Counted from the first letter of the stretch, positions 7,302 to 17,694 are shown. The stretch: DNA of 64,000 nt from an uncultured Bacteroidota bacterium (GCA_902566635.1 CACFJP010000005.1:25779-89778), one strand, 5' to 3'. Numbers and translations are program-made. The notes: generated from the letters alone by a model not told the origin.

Positions 7302-10121
7302 ATGAAGCTTCTATTTTTTTTATTAGCATTGGGAACAGTTGTTGCACAACCGACTGCCACACCTGCCCAGGAGTTACTAAACTCCACAAGCAATCTTGAT
7401 CGTTTGGTCAGCAGATCACTTGTTGCGAAACTTCCACTCACCAACATCGGTCCTAGTGTGATGAGTGGTCGAGTTACAGATATCGACGTCAATCCCATGG
7501 CACCCCATGAGTTTTATGTTGGTTATGCATCAGGCGGATTGTGGTACACTACCAACAACGGCACGACCTTTCAGCCTGTGATGGACAATAGTCCCACCCA
7601 AAATATCGGAGACATTGCAGTACACTGGCCCACACATACGATTTATGTTGGAACAGGCGAAAACAACTCCTCTCGCTCGTCCTATGCAGGTATTGGCGTT
7701 CTCAAATCGACGGACAAAGGGGCATCTTGGCAACACATCGGTTTGGCAGATTCTCATCATATCGGAAAAATCGAAATCAATCCCACCGATCCTAACGAGG
7801 TTATTGTTGGGGTAACAGGGCATTTGTACTCCAGTGATAGCGCTCGTGGGATTTACAAAACCACTGATGGCGGAAAAACTTGGAAGCAAACTCTTGCACT
7901 GCAAGACCCAGTTGGGATTATTGAAATCAGTGTTGCACCAGAAAACTTTGGTGTTCAATACGCTGCTGCATGGGAAAAAGAGCGAAAGGCATGGGATTTT
8001 ATTGGTAGTGGCACAGGGTCAGGTATATATAAAAGTACAGACAGTGGCGATAGTTGGAAGCTTATCAGTTCATTGCAAAGTGGCTTCCCTCAAGGTGAGG
8101 GCGTTGGGCGCATAGGAATTGCTGCTTATGATGCGAAAACCATTTATGCCATCGTTGACAACCAAGACAGAAGACCAAGAGAATCTAAAGTAAAACAGGC
8201 ATTGGCCAAACAAGACTTTGAAAGCATGTCCCTGGAAGGTTTTTTTTCAGTCGATCAAAAACTCCTAACCGAATTTTTAGAAGAGAACAATTTTCCTAAA
8301 GAGCAAACAGCCAAAAGTATTCGTACTGCTGTTAAAAACGGAAAGCTAAAACCATCTGATTTAGCACTCTATCTTAGCGATGCTAACAGCGACTTGTTTG
8401 ATACACCAGTTGTTGGAGCACAAGTCTTTCGTTCTGATGACGCCGGTCGAACATGGGTCAAAACCCACAAGAGCTACCTCGATGATTTGTATTATAGTTA
8501 TGGTTATTATTTTGGGATGATTCATGTAACACCCACAGACCCCAATCGCATATATATATATGGTGTTCCCATGTTGACTTCATTTGATGGAGGGCAAGCA
8601 TTTGAAAGCATAGATGCACCCAATGCGCACGTCGACCATCATGCATTGTGGATAAACCCCAACAACCCCGAACATTTGATCAATGGCAATGATGGCGGAG
8701 TCAATATCAGCTATGATGGTGGTCAAAACTGGATCAAAAACAACCAACCCTCAGTGGGTCAATTCTACACAGTTTACGCCGACCAGCAAACCCCTTACCA
8801 CGTTTATGGTGGATTGCAAGACAATGGAGTCTGGGAAGCCCCACATTCTAGTCGTGAAAGTGTAGCTTGGCATCAGTATGGGCACAATAATTGGACTGGA
8901 ATTATGGGCGGTGATGGCATGCAAATTCAGGTGGATCAAGACAATGCAGATATTGTTTATACTGGCTATCAGTTTGGGAATTATTTCAGAATCAATCGTG
9001 AAACCAACAAACGCACCAACATCCAACCCAAACACAAGCTTGGTGAAGCACCACTGCGGTTTAACTGGCAAACACCCATTTTGCTATCTCCTCACAACAA
9101 CGATATTCTTTATCTGGGCAGCAATAAACTCCACCGATCACTCAACCGTGGGGATGATTACATCACAATATCAAAAGATTTGACAAGTGGCGGGGAAAAA
9201 GGGAACGTCCCTTACGGAACTCTCACAGCTATTGACGAATCTCGATTTGAGTTTGGAACACTAGTTGTTGGTTCAGATGATGGTCACATTCATGTTTCTT
9301 CAGACAGCGGTGCATCTTGGCATCGTATCAGCGACAACTTGCCGCAAAAACTTTGGGTAAGTCGAGTCCAGTTTTCTAAGCATTTTCCATCTCGAATATA
9401 TGCAACGTTAAATGGCTATCGCTGGGATGATTTTACACCATATGTATATGTGTCAGATGACTTGGGTCAGACATGGCGAAGTCTCGCAAAGGGACTTCCC
9501 CTTTCCCCTGTAAATGTAGTTCGAGAGGATCACACTAATGCTGATATCTTGTATGTTGGAACGGATAATGGATTTTTTGTTTCGATAGATGGTGGCGAGG
9601 CTTGGCATATGTTTGATGCTGATTTTCCACGTGTGGCAGTTCACGATTTGTTTATTCAAGAGCGAGATAATGATTTGTTGGTGGGCACACACGGACGTTC
9701 GATTTATCAGCTCGAATTAGAGCCTATTCAAGCTTTGGAGTCTTTAGCTCAACAACAAGTGTCTGTCGTCCAAACAGAGGCAATCAAGCATAGAAAAAAT
9801 TGGGGAAGAAAGTATCGAGTTTGGTCAGAGGCAATCACACCAGATTTTTATTGGGTGTTTTATGCTGCCAGTCCCACCAAAGGCACATGGCAGTTGATTT
9901 CAGAAAAAGACGTTGTTGTATATGAAGAAGACATCGAACTAACAACTGGTCTTCAGTTGATTCCTTATGATTTATATTTTATGGAAGGGCAAGTCAACAA
10001 GTATAATCGCAAGCATAAAGTCAACCTCACATCTGCTGATGATAAAAATACCTATTTACCTGTCGGGAACTACAAATTGCTGTGGAATGACAAACAAATC
10101 AGCACTTTAAAAATTGAATAA
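7302..10121 (+). CDS. Secreted VPS10/sortilin-like beta-propeller repeat protein
   Basis: 939 aa with a short N-terminal signal peptide (MKLLFFLLALGTVVAQ). The body holds many BNR/Asp-box-type repeats of the S-x-D-x-G-x-x-W kind: KSTDKGASWQ, KTTDGGKTWKQ, KSTDSGDSWK, RSDDAGRTWVK, NISYDGGQNW, HVSSDSGASWH, VSDDLGQTWR, VSIDGGEAWH. This pattern builds beta-propellers as in sortilin/VPS10 proteins and some exo-xyloglucanases, so automated pipelines often call it a glycosyl hydrolase. I see no catalytic residues that justify this. Residues about 295-370 (8190-8400) form a helical, charged insertion between repeats. There is no obvious T9SS C-terminal sorting domain; the end is a beta-rich module. 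Substrate and role are unknown. Confidence 0.8.
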   Translation: MKLLFFLLALGTVVAQPTATPAQELLNSTSNLDRLVSRSLVAKLPLTNIGPSVMSGRVTDIDVNPMAPHEFYVGYASGGLWYTTNNGTTFQPVMDNSPTQNIGDIAVHWPTHTIYVGTGENNSSRSSYAGIGVLKSTDKGASWQHIGLADSHHIGKIEINPTDPNEVIVGVTGHLYSSDSARGIYKTTDGGKTWKQTLALQDPVGIIEISVAPENFGVQYAAAWEKERKAWDFIGSGTGSGIYKSTDSGDSWKLISSLQSGFPQGEGVGRIGIAAYDAKTIYAIVDNQDRRPRESKVKQALAKQDFESMSLEGFFSVDQKLLTEFLEENNFPKEQTAKSIRTAVKNGKLKPSDLALYLSDANSDLFDTPVVGAQVFRSDDAGRTWVKTHKSYLDDLYYSYGYYFGMIHVTPTDPNRIYIYGVPMLTSFDGGQAFESIDAPNAHVDHHALWINPNNPEHLINGNDGGVNISYDGGQNWIKNNQPSVGQFYTVYADQQTPYHVYGGLQDNGVWEAPHSSRESVAWHQYGHNNWTGIMGGDGMQIQVDQDNADIVYTGYQFGNYFRINRETNKRTNIQPKHKLGEAPLRFNWQTPILLSPHNNDILYLGSNKLHRSLNRGDDYITISKDLTSGGEKGNVPYGTLTAIDESRFEFGTLVVGSDDGHIHVSSDSGASWHRISDNLPQKLWVSRVQFSKHFPSRIYATLNGYRWDDFTPYVYVSDDLGQTWRSLAKGLPLSPVNVVREDHTNADILYVGTDNGFFVSIDGGEAWHMFDADFPRVAVHDLFIQERDNDLLVGTHGRSIYQLELEPIQALESLAQQQVSVVQTEAIKHRKNWGRKYRVWSEAITPDFYWVFYAASPTKGTWQLISEKDVVVYEEDIELTTGLQLIPYDLYFMEGQVNKYNRKHKVNLTSADDKNTYLPVGNYKLLWNDKQISTLKIE

Positions 10122-10208
10122 TTTAATTGATATTGCTTCTATGATTTTGATTAATAAACGTTCAATTTAGGTCAAACTTGTTAGAATTATTCAAAATCAT
10201 TAAAAACC

Positions 10209-10240
10209 TTTGGCTTTCAGACGTGCAGCACCTAATTTTG
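10209..10240 (+). promoter_or_regulatory. Promoter of sdhCAB
   Basis: TTTG at 10209-10212 and TAATTTTG at 10233-10240 with 20 nt between them, a near-ideal flavobacterial promoter. The -7 box ends 21 nt before the sdhC ATG. This is one of the strongest promoter matches in the window. Confidence 0.7.
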
Positions 10241-10261
10241 TATTAATATTTAGTTAATACT

Positions 10262-10921
10262 ATGGGAGTTGTCCTGTCTTCTACAATACTGCGAAAGGTT
10301 GCTATGGCCTTGTCTGGTCTCTTTCTAATGCTGTTTTTACTACAGCATTTCGCAATCAATATTACTTCAGTTTTTAGTGAAACCGTCTTCAATCAGTTTT
10401 CACATTTTATGGGGACTAATGCCCTTGTACAATTTGTTCTTCAGCCCATTTTAATTTTTGGAGTGATTTTCCATTTTGTTATGGGCTTTATTCTCGATAT
10501 CCATAACAGGCGTTCACGTGGCATACGCTATGCAGTTTATAAGGGTAACGCAAATGCGAGTTGGGTTTCTAGAAATATGCTTATTTCGGGAGGCACTGTT
10601 CTTGCTTTTCTAGCACTACACTTTTATGATTTTTGGGTTCCTGAAATGAATTATAAATACATCGAAGTCCTTCCTGAAGACCCAAATCGATATTATGAAG
10701 AACTGGTTCATAAATTTGAGGATCTTACTCGTGTGATTCTTTACGCGGTATCCTTCTTCTTCCTGGCCCTTCACCTATCCCACGGATTTTCATCGGCCTT
10801 TCAATCTGTTGGGTTAAATAATAAATACACACCAGTATTAAAATCTATTGGAAAAGTCTATGCTATCGGGATCCCCTCTGGCTTTGCATTTATTGCGGTT
10901 TTTCATTTTCTAAATCACTAA
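10262..10921 (+). CDS. sdhC: Succinate dehydrogenase cytochrome b subunit (SdhC/FrdC type)
   Basis: 219 aa membrane anchor of complex II. It binds heme b and passes electrons from SdhB to menaquinone. It is the single large anchor found in Bacteroidota and in Wolinella-type enzymes, with about five hydrophobic helices (for example 12-32, 57-80, 96-115, 155-178, 195-217). Candidate heme-ligand histidines lie within helices, in [33 protein letters not shown] and [12 protein letters not shown]. Strong promoter upstream; sdhA starts 1 nt after its stop codon. Confidence 0.95.
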   Translation: MGVVLSSTILRKVAMALSGLFLMLFLLQHFAINITSVFSETVFNQFSHFMGTNALVQFVLQPILIFGVIFHFVMGFILDIHNRRSRGIRYAVYKGNANASWVSRNMLISGGTVLAFLALHFYDFWVPEMNYKYIEVLPEDPNRYYEELVHKFEDLTRVILYAVSFFFLALHLSHGFSSAFQSVGLNNKYTPVLKSIGKVYAIGIPSGFAFIAVFHFLNH

Positions 10922-10922
10922 C

Positions 10923-12926
10923 ATGACCAAACTAAACGCACAAATCCCCAAAGGTCCAATAGCTGATAAATGGACAAATCATAAAAACAACATTCGTTTG
11001 GTCAGCCCTGCAAACAAGCGATTGATTGATGTGATTGTCGTGGGAACTGGTTTAGCTGGCGGTTCTGCTGCAGCTACGCTAGCCGAATTAGGATATAATG
11101 TCAAGGCATTTTGTTTTCAAGATTCCCCTCGCCGTGCACACTCTATCGCGGCACAAGGAGGAATAAACGCTGCTAAAAATTATCAAGGGGATGGAGACTC
11201 AGTTCATCGATTGTTTTACGATACTGTAAAAGGTGGAGACTATCGATCTAGAGAAGCAAACGTATATCGACTTGCAGAAGTTTCTGCAAATATCATTGAT
11301 CAATGTGTTGCACAAGGCGTTCCCTTTGCAAGAGATTATGGGGGATTGCTTGACAACCGCTCGTTTGGTGGGGTTCTTGTTTCACGCACCTTTTATGCCA
11401 AAGGTCAAACCGGTCAGCAATTGCTACTCGGTGCTTACTCTGCAATGAATCGGCAAATCGGGCGTGGTAAAATCAAAATGTACAGTCGTCATGAGATGCT
11501 CGATCTTGTCAAAGTTAATGGTAAAGCAAGAGGTATAATTACGCGCAACTTGGTCACGGGTGAAATCGAACGTCATGCAGCACATGCTGTTGTGATTGCA
11601 TCTGGAGGTTATGGAAATCTATTTTATTTATCAACCAATGCGATGGGAAGCAATGTAACTGCTGCCTGGAAAATACATAAGAAAGGGGCTTATTTTGCCA
11701 ATCCGTGCTTTACACAAATCCATCCGACTTGTATTCCAGTTTCGGGCGACCACCAGTCCAAATTGACACTGATGTCGGAGTCTTTGCGAAACGACGGAAG
11801 AATCTGGGTGCCAAAAAAGAAAGAAGACGCAGAAGCGATTCGTGAAGGACGCCTTAAACCCACCGATTTAGCAGAAGAAGATCGGGACTATTACCTTGAA
11901 CGTCGGTATCCAGCTTTTGGAAATCTTGTCCCACGAGATGTTGCATCCCGAGCAGCCAAAGAACGATGCGATGAAGGCTTTGGGGTTAACAAAACAGGAG
12001 AGGCTGTTTTTTTAGATTTTTCTGCAGCCATTTTTAGATATGGCAAAGAAAAAGCACACGTCAAAGGACTGGACGAAAACGACAATGCACTTGTACAAAA
12101 ACTTGGCAGACAAGTCATCAAAGCCAAATATGGCAACTTGTTTCAGATGTATGAGAAAATAGTTGATCAAAACCCATATGAAACTCCAATGATGATTTAT
12201 CCTGCTGTGCATTACACCATGGGAGGTGTATGGGTTGATTACAACCTGATGACAACTGTACCAGGTTGCTTTGCGATAGGGGAGGCCAACTTTTCCGATC
12301 ATGGTGCCAACCGACTTGGCGCTTCTGCATTGATGCAAGGCTTGGCAGACGGCTATTTCGTATTACCATACACCATAGGCGATTATCTTGCAGATGACAT
12401 CAGAACGGAGGCAATCACCACGGACTCACCAGAATTTGAAGAAGCAGAATCAAATGTGCGAGCACAAATCGATGCTTTTATCAACAATAAGGGAACAAAA
12501 ACGGTCGATTATTTCCATCGAAAACTTGGAAAAATCATTTGGAACAAATGTGGAATGTCACGCAACAAAAAAGGACTTGAAGAAGCCATAGCAGAAGTCA
12601 AAGCACTGCGCGAAGAGTTTTATAAAGATGTTTTTGTGCCTGGCACTGCCGATTCATTTAATGAGCCATTGGCAAAAGCCCTTCGAGTAGCAGACTTTTT
12701 AGAGCTGGGCGAACTCTTTGCCAAAGACGCTTTGGAACGCACAGAATCTTGTGGAGGTCACTTCCGTGAAGAATCTCAAACTCCAGAAGGGGAGGCACTT
12801 CGGGATGATAAAAACTTTACGTTTGTATCTGCATGGGAATACCATGGAGAACCAAGTAAAGCTAAACTGCATAAAGAAGTACTGAAGTACGAAAACATCG
12901 AATTGAAAACACGTTCATACAAGTAA
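10923..12926 (+). CDS. sdhA: Succinate dehydrogenase/fumarate reductase flavoprotein subunit
   Basis: 667 aa, the catalytic subunit with covalent FAD that oxidises succinate to fumarate. It shows the FAD Rossmann motif [15 protein letters not shown] (about residue 41), the flavin-linking histidine region [17 protein letters not shown], the substrate-binding segment around QIHPTCIP, and the conserved [12 protein letters not shown] and [20 protein letters not shown]. The C-terminal helical domain includes [12 protein letters not shown]. The length is typical of the Bacteroidota/epsilon-type enzyme. Middle gene of sdhCAB, 2 nt before sdhB. Confidence 0.98.
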   Translation: MTKLNAQIPKGPIADKWTNHKNNIRLVSPANKRLIDVIVVGTGLAGGSAAATLAELGYNVKAFCFQDSPRRAHSIAAQGGINAAKNYQGDGDSVHRLFYDTVKGGDYRSREANVYRLAEVSANIIDQCVAQGVPFARDYGGLLDNRSFGGVLVSRTFYAKGQTGQQLLLGAYSAMNRQIGRGKIKMYSRHEMLDLVKVNGKARGIITRNLVTGEIERHAAHAVVIASGGYGNLFYLSTNAMGSNVTAAWKIHKKGAYFANPCFTQIHPTCIPVSGDHQSKLTLMSESLRNDGRIWVPKKKEDAEAIREGRLKPTDLAEEDRDYYLERRYPAFGNLVPRDVASRAAKERCDEGFGVNKTGEAVFLDFSAAIFRYGKEKAHVKGLDENDNALVQKLGRQVIKAKYGNLFQMYEKIVDQNPYETPMMIYPAVHYTMGGVWVDYNLMTTVPGCFAIGEANFSDHGANRLGASALMQGLADGYFVLPYTIGDYLADDIRTEAITTDSPEFEEAESNVRAQIDAFINNKGTKTVDYFHRKLGKIIWNKCGMSRNKKGLEEAIAEVKALREEFYKDVFVPGTADSFNEPLAKALRVADFLELGELFAKDALERTESCGGHFREESQTPEGEALRDDKNFTFVSAWEYHGEPSKAKLHKEVLKYENIELKTRSYK

Positions 12927-12928
12927 CA

Positions 12929-13675
12929 ATGAAGTTAACATTAAAAATCTGGCGACAAGAAAACGCCTCATCAAAAGGGAGTATGCAAACCTATCCACTG
13001 GATGGAGTGTCCCCCGATATGTCCTTTTTAGAAATGATGGATGTACTTAACGAACAGTTGATGGAACAAGGCATTGATCCTGTTGCGTTTGATCATGACT
13101 GCCGAGAAGGAATCTGCGGTTCTTGTTCAATGTTTATAAATGGTGAAGCCCATGGCCCAGATCGTCTGGTAACAACTTGCCAGTTACACATGAGAAAATT
13201 CAAAGACGGTGATACCATACACATAGAGCCTTTTCGCGCTAAGCCATTCCCTGTGATTAAGGACTTGGTTATTGATAGAACGGCCTTTGATCGAATTCAA
13301 CATGCTGGGGGGTTTATTTCAGTAAACACATCAGGTAATACCCAAGATGCCAATGCGATTCCAATTGAAAAAGCTGATGCCGATAAGGCCTTTGATGCGG
13401 CGACTTGTATTGGATGTGGTGCTTGTGTTGCGACTTGTAAAAATGCTTCTGCTATGTTATTTGTTTCGGCTAAAGTATCACAATACGCCCTGCTTCCACA
13501 AGGTAAAGTAGAAGCTACTGATCGTGTTCTTAATATGGTTAATCAAATGGACGAGGAAGGCTTTGGAAACTGCACCAACACTGGAGCATGTGAAGTAGAA
13601 TGCCCTAAAGGAATTTCACTAGAAAATATCGCTAGAATGAATAAGGAATTTCTTTTGGCTTCCTACAAGGCCTGA
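12929..13675 (+). CDS. sdhB: Succinate dehydrogenase iron-sulfur subunit
   Basis: 248 aa electron-transfer subunit of complex II. The 2Fe-2S ferredoxin domain is shown by [15 protein letters not shown] (about residues 58-72) and a further cysteine in LVTTCQLH. The C-terminal domain carries [11 protein letters not shown] and [15 protein letters not shown], the ligands for the 4Fe-4S and 3Fe-4S clusters. Last gene of sdhCAB; the convergent BspA-like gene ends 5 nt away, so there is no room for a classical terminator between them. Confidence 0.97.
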   Translation: MKLTLKIWRQENASSKGSMQTYPLDGVSPDMSFLEMMDVLNEQLMEQGIDPVAFDHDCREGICGSCSMFINGEAHGPDRLVTTCQLHMRKFKDGDTIHIEPFRAKPFPVIKDLVIDRTAFDRIQHAGGFISVNTSGNTQDANAIPIEKADADKAFDAATCIGCGACVATCKNASAMLFVSAKVSQYALLPQGKVEATDRVLNMVNQMDEEGFGNCTNTGACEVECPKGISLENIARMNKEFLLASYKA

Positions 13676-13680
13676 GAGAT

Positions 13681-15453
13681 CTAGAAAATAGGTTTTGGAA
13701 GTGTCCATTGTGGTGTATTATGCGAGAAAGCTCCATAATTAGTGACATTTGAAACATCCCAATTTGACAAATCTTGGTTAAAATAATCGGCGCTATTAAA
13801 CATATGAGCCATGCTAATTACACTACTTGTGTCCCAATTTCCAATGGGTTGATTAAACATATACTGCCTTTGGTTACTGTATCCATTAAACATAAAAGAC
13901 ATATCAATTACATTACTAGTTTCCCAATTACCAATGGGTTGGTTAAATGAAAAAGCTGTGTGAAACATATGTGACATATTAGTTACATTACTTGTATCCC
14001 AAGAACTCAAATTTTGATTAAATGAATGAGCTTCTTGAAACATTTGATACATATTAATTACACTGCTGGTGTTCCAATTGGCTATCGACTGATTAAATTC
14101 AGCAGCATTCATAAACATTTCTGACATGTTTGTTACTTTACTAGTATCCCAAGCATATATATAACCGTTAAAGTTTGATCCTCTAAACATACTTGACATA
14201 TTTACTACTTTTGAAACATCCCATAAATTAAGTTCATGAGTAACCCCCAAAGTTGCACTTTGAAACATTGCCCGCATATCTGTTACATTTCCTACGTCCC
14301 AACTTGATATATTTTTATTTTTAGCGTGATTTTTAAAAACTTCAGACATGTCAGTGACTAAAGATGTGCAAACCGCTGAATAATCCATGCCTTGAGCTAC
14401 CATACTTTTTAGTGTTTCTCTATCAACAATAACATACTCTTTACCGTTTATTGTTCCAACATCCCCAAAACTTGCCCAAGAATGCGCTTTTACAGTTATT
14501 CCATTAGATGATAAATAAACTGGAGAAAAACTATCTGTACCATCACAATTTTGATCAATACCATCATCTTGAATTTCAAACGCAGATGGATTAATATTAA
14601 AATTAAGATCATTACAGTCTCCGTCTTGAACAGTGTACCCGTCGCCATCATTGTCATCAGTCAAGCTCATTGTTTGAAATGAGTATGTAGATCCATATAC
14701 TGTTTTATTTGAGTTTGTAGCATAAGCTCTGTAATAGTATGTGGTTGATTCTGTAAGGTTGGTTAGTTCACTTGTAAAAGTTCCTGAGCCTATTCCATCT
14801 GTTGTTTTGTCCCCATCAATTATAGGATCAGGGTTTACATCCCATACAACTCCTCTAGCAATCACACTTGAACCTCCATCTGCAACAACTTCACCACCAG
14901 AACTTGCTGAATCATTAGAATAATAATTCACTTGGGATGTTATAACTTCAAAAGCATTGTTTGCTGAAGTAGACGCTGAACTAATCTCCCATGAACTTGT
15001 AGATGCGTTCCATTTTAGAGTATCACCATTATTTGTTCCTTGTGGAAGTGATCCACCAGCATTTTGAGCATATAGAGCATATGGTACACTCATAAATTGT
15101 GTGGTTCCTAAATCAACATACCCACTTCCTGCTGAAAGCTCAACCTCAATTTTTAGAAAGTAGCTTCCAAGTGACCAGTCAATTGAACTAAAGGTTCCAC
15201 TTGTAGCATTTCCTTGGCCTATCACAAATGATACTTGTCCTAAATCATCTGTATTGGTTGCGTGTGTTTCAGTATATGTGGGAGCTGCAGTTTGAGTGCC
15301 TTGAATAATATGAAACTTAAAGCTTACAGATTGCTCTATTACTAAATCTCCATTTGCATCACGCACTGAGGCTTGGTAGTTAAAACCATTTGGCGCTTGT
15401 GCTAATCCATATATTGAGAATAGGGCAATTACAATGGGTAAAAGTTTTTTCAT
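13681..15453 (-). CDS. BspA-like surface protein with DUF285 repeats and MopE-like segment
   Basis: 590 aa exported protein with a signal peptide (KKLLPIVIALFSIYGLAQA). Residues about 20-130 form an N-terminal domain common in Bacteroidota surface proteins (PNGFNYQASVRDANG to SVPYALYAQNAG). About 165-262 is a fibronectin/Ig-like module (TESTTYYYRAYATNSN). About 265-307 is a Ca-binding MopE-like segment (DNDGDGYTVQDGDCND, DDGIDQNCDG). Residues 369-573 are eight DUF285 units of about 25 aa with the motif W-D/N-T/V-S-x-V-x-x-M-x-x-M-F. It ends NTPQWTLPKPIF and has no T9SS sorting domain. ATG at 15453 overlaps the stop of the upstream T9SS-domain gene (ATGA). Base composition looks more AT-rich than its neighbours, consistent with an acquired or fast-evolving surface gene. 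Adhesion is a guess from the family. Confidence 0.85.
   Translation of the reverse strand: MKKLLPIVIALFSIYGLAQAPNGFNYQASVRDANGDLVIEQSVSFKFHIIQGTQTAAPTYTETHATNTDDLGQVSFVIGQGNATSGTFSSIDWSLGSYFLKIEVELSAGSGYVDLGTTQFMSVPYALYAQNAGGSLPQGTNNGDTLKWNASTSSWEISSASTSANNAFEVITSQVNYYSNDSASSGGEVVADGGSSVIARGVVWDVNPDPIIDGDKTTDGIGSGTFTSELTNLTESTTYYYRAYATNSNKTVYGSTYSFQTMSLTDDNDGDGYTVQDGDCNDLNFNINPSAFEIQDDGIDQNCDGTDSFSPVYLSSNGITVKAHSWASFGDVGTINGKEYVIVDRETLKSMVAQGMDYSAVCTSLVTDMSEVFKNHAKNKNISSWDVGNVTDMRAMFQSATLGVTHELNLWDVSKVVNMSSMFRGSNFNGYIYAWDTSKVTNMSEMFMNAAEFNQSIANWNTSSVINMYQMFQEAHSFNQNLSSWDTSNVTNMSHMFHTAFSFNQPIGNWETSNVIDMSFMFNGYSNQRQYMFNQPIGNWDTSSVISMAHMFNSADYFNQDLSNWDVSNVTNYGAFSHNTPQWTLPKPIF
13735..14349 (-). 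repeat. DUF285 tandem repeat region, about eight units
   Basis: Imperfect 72-90 bp direct repeats encoding residues 369-573 of the BspA-like protein. Unit lengths read as 25, 26, 24, 25, 25, 25, 30 and 25 codons. The DNA units keep blocks such as CCAATGGGTTG and CATATGTGACAT, making slippage or recombination between units possible. Confidence 0.85.
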
Positions 15454-15920
15454 TCTTTGATAATTTTATAAAAATTTATCCTTTGGTTGTCTGAAGTCTT
15501 GACACTAACTATATATGTTCCTAATGATAGGATTGAGGTTGATATAGGTTTTTTAACTTGTGATAGTTGTTCATATACAAGTCTTCCATTAATATCATGA
15601 ATACTTACTATAAACTCACTAAGTGTTGGGTGCTCTATATAAAGAGCATCACGTACTGGGTTGGGATATAAATTAAACCCAAACTTAAGCTCTGGAATAT
15701 CAACATCAAGGGTGATTAAATTAAGTGAGGGGTAATACCCACTTCCAAGTTGAATAGAACCATCCTCAGATGCTTGACTCCCAATTAAAAGCTCACCTGC
15801 ATTGTAACTAACACTAAAGTTTTGTCCACTATAAGAGCTTCCAATTGCTGAGATTACACTCTTTTCTACTGATTGAGCTGAAAGCGAGACAAATGAAATT
15901 AGTGTTAAAAAGTATTTCAT
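15450..15920 (-). CDS. Short secreted protein with T9SS type A sorting domain
   Basis: 156 aa. Signal peptide MKYFLTLISFVSLSAQ. Residues about 17-75 form a small beta-rich domain (NFSVSYNAGELLIGS, GSIQLGSGYYPSL). The last about 80 residues are a type IX secretion sorting domain: FGFNLYPNPVRDALYIE, ISIHDINGRLVYEQ-like strands, LSLGTYIVSVKT and a basic end (NFYKIIKE). Such proteins are exported through the T9SS and attached to or released from the cell surface. Nothing separates it from the next gene (ATGA overlap), so the two products are made together. The function of its small N-terminal domain is unknown. Confidence 0.85.
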   Translation of the reverse strand: MKYFLTLISFVSLSAQSVEKSVISAIGSSYSGQNFSVSYNAGELLIGSQASEDGSIQLGSGYYPSLNLITLDVDIPELKFGFNLYPNPVRDALYIEHPTLSEFIVSIHDINGRLVYEQLSQVKKPISTSILSLGTYIVSVKTSDNQRINFYKIIKE

Positions 15921-15974
15921 AATCTAAAATTAATGAAGATTTTTTTATACTTCAAAATATTTCTGATTTTACAA

Positions 15975-17576
15975 CTATTTTAAAATAAAGATTTCTTGTA
16001 ACTCCCAATTGGCACGCACATCCAACAGTGGCTCGTGATGGTATACCTTTTCAGGTGCACGTCGATCGAGAAAACGACCAGTATCCCATTGCCCATTTTT
16101 GTTTTCATCGATAATCAACCGTACATAGTATTTTTTTGGTTGTAGATTGGAAAAAACAATTCGCCTTTGCGGCGCTGCTACAGGCAAGCTGCGAATAAGG
16201 TTTTCATTTTCGTCTGTGAGCTGTACGATAATCGGATAGCTGGGAACGCCTACAAGTTGAAGATAAACACTTCCATAGTCAGCAGGTTTTTTGGTGCGCA
16301 ACGCCAGTTGTAAACTGTCATTGACTTCATCGAAAAAATCAGTAATTGCACCTGGAAACACATCCAACTGATAGTTCTCATTTGGTAGGATATCAAAGTC
16401 AAAGAGAACCCGATGTGGGTCTTCAACAGACATATCAAAGGGAACAGGCATAGAGTCACGATTGCGTAAGTAGATACGTGATTTATCAATCGTCAAAATA
16501 GGTGTCGTGGTTTCAATGCCAAGGGTGTCATCTAAATGTAATACCCCTTTAATTGTGGTAGAGATTGTAAGAGAATCCAATTCAGCTTTTCGGATTTGAT
16601 GTGTGAGTTGATACTTAAGGGTATCTTGACTTATGTCGAACTGTAAAGAGTCCGCTTTTAGGTTTTTGTACCAAACATATAGTGTGTCTTTATCTTTATC
16701 AAAAGATTGAACAGTTTGCACACTGTCTGGAAGGTTAAGCGGAAGTATTTTCAAGCCATTTGGTTTGCCGTAATAACCTAATCCAATTCTATTTTGACTT
16801 GCTTGAAACGTTCGCCCTACTGAAAAATTAGTTTTTTCTCGAAACAAGTCCAAATGAAAGAGACTATCTGTTGGCAGATCGATGAAATCATTGATAAAAC
16901 CAATATCATCAGCATTTTGATCAAAGGTGTAATTGTTGGCGATGTCTTTCTGTGCAATAAGCAAATATCGCCCAGCTTTGACATTGCCAATTTCAAAGAT
17001 CTCCAAACTATCCAATGTGTTGGTTAAATAGTCTGGGGGTTGCTGATAAATAATCGAGTCATTGTATGTACTATCAACTAAATAGAGCATGACAGACACA
17101 AAGTTTTTTGCCTCTCGTGCAAAGGCATTACCAATCGTACCACGCACTTGAAGCGAATCAACATAATCACCTGTGGAAAAAACATAGCGAAAGTATGGAT
17201 ATGGATTTCCCTCGTTGTTATCGACGATACTTTGTCCAAAATTGAAATTATAGGTGGTGTTTGGACGTAGCGTATCCATGAGTTCGATTTGCACATACTT
17301 AGCAGCAGTACTTTGTGGTGAAATGATATAGGCAGATGGGTCAAGTGGTGGCGATACAATGAGTTGATCTTTAAGCTTTTGGAGTTTTATATATTCATCA
17401 AAATACAAGCGAATTCTATCTTTACTGAAATGAGTTGTGTTTAGCGCAGGATCAGCACGCAACAACACAGGAGGGGTTTCGTCATCAGGCCCACCAGTGG
17501 GATTACCACGCTTTGCACATTGCATAAACAATAACGCTATCAAGCTCCACAAAACCAGCGAAAAGAGATGTCTCAT
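15975..17576 (-). CDS. Lipoprotein with bacterial Ig-like (Big_5) N-terminal domain
   Basis: 533 aa from the ATG at 17576; the upstream in-frame codon at 17585 is TTG and is disfavoured. The lipoprotein signal MRHLFSLVLWSLIALLFMQC ends in a lipobox-like FMQC. The mature start, AKRGNPTGGPDDETPPVLL followed by IRLYFDEYIKLQKLKDQLIVSPPL, is the Ig-like domain that opens a widespread Bacteroidota lipoprotein family. The remainder is beta-rich repeats with a carboxypeptidase-regulatory-like segment near the C-terminus (NLQPKKYYVRLIIDENKNGQWDTG). Probably anchored in the outer or inner membrane facing the periplasm. No specific function is known to me. Confidence 0.82.
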   Translation of the reverse strand: MRHLFSLVLWSLIALLFMQCAKRGNPTGGPDDETPPVLLRADPALNTTHFSKDRIRLYFDEYIKLQKLKDQLIVSPPLDPSAYIISPQSTAAKYVQIELMDTLRPNTTYNFNFGQSIVDNNEGNPYPYFRYVFSTGDYVDSLQVRGTIGNAFAREAKNFVSVMLYLVDSTYNDSIIYQQPPDYLTNTLDSLEIFEIGNVKAGRYLLIAQKDIANNYTFDQNADDIGFINDFIDLPTDSLFHLDLFREKTNFSVGRTFQASQNRIGLGYYGKPNGLKILPLNLPDSVQTVQSFDKDKDTLYVWYKNLKADSLQFDISQDTLKYQLTHQIRKAELDSLTISTTIKGVLHLDDTLGIETTTPILTIDKSRIYLRNRDSMPVPFDMSVEDPHRVLFDFDILPNENYQLDVFPGAITDFFDEVNDSLQLALRTKKPADYGSVYLQLVGVPSYPIIVQLTDENENLIRSLPVAAPQRRIVFSNLQPKKYYVRLIIDENKNGQWDTGRFLDRRAPEKVYHHEPLLDVRANWELQEIFILK

Positions 17577-17682
17577 AAAATACAAAGAAACGACTATTTT
17601 GAAGACTCAAAAAAAGCACTTCTTTTAATGAAAAATGAATATATGTCGTGCTAGAGGCAAATATAAATTACAAAAGAAAGCT

Positions 17683-17690
17683 TATTTTTG
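17683..17690 (+). promoter_or_regulatory. -7 box of glyS
   Basis: TATTTTTG matches TAnnTTTG and ends 4 nt before the glyS ATG at 17695, so transcription would start at or within a few bases of the start codon. No clear TTTG was found at -33. Confidence 0.45.
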
Positions 17691-17694
17691 CGCC

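Noticed and set aside
7302..10121. Calling the BNR-repeat protein a glycosyl hydrolase
   Set aside because: Asp-box repeats are structural; I see no catalytic residues for a specific glycosidase family.
13735..14349. DUF285 repeats as a CRISPR array or non-coding repeat
   Set aside because: The repeats are in frame, imperfect, of variable length and encode a known protein repeat; there is no repeat-spacer pattern.
17635..17694. Upstream ATG extending GlyRS by 20 residues
   Set aside because: The extension covers the -7 box and is not GlyRS-like; the ATG at 17695 gives the standard N-terminus.
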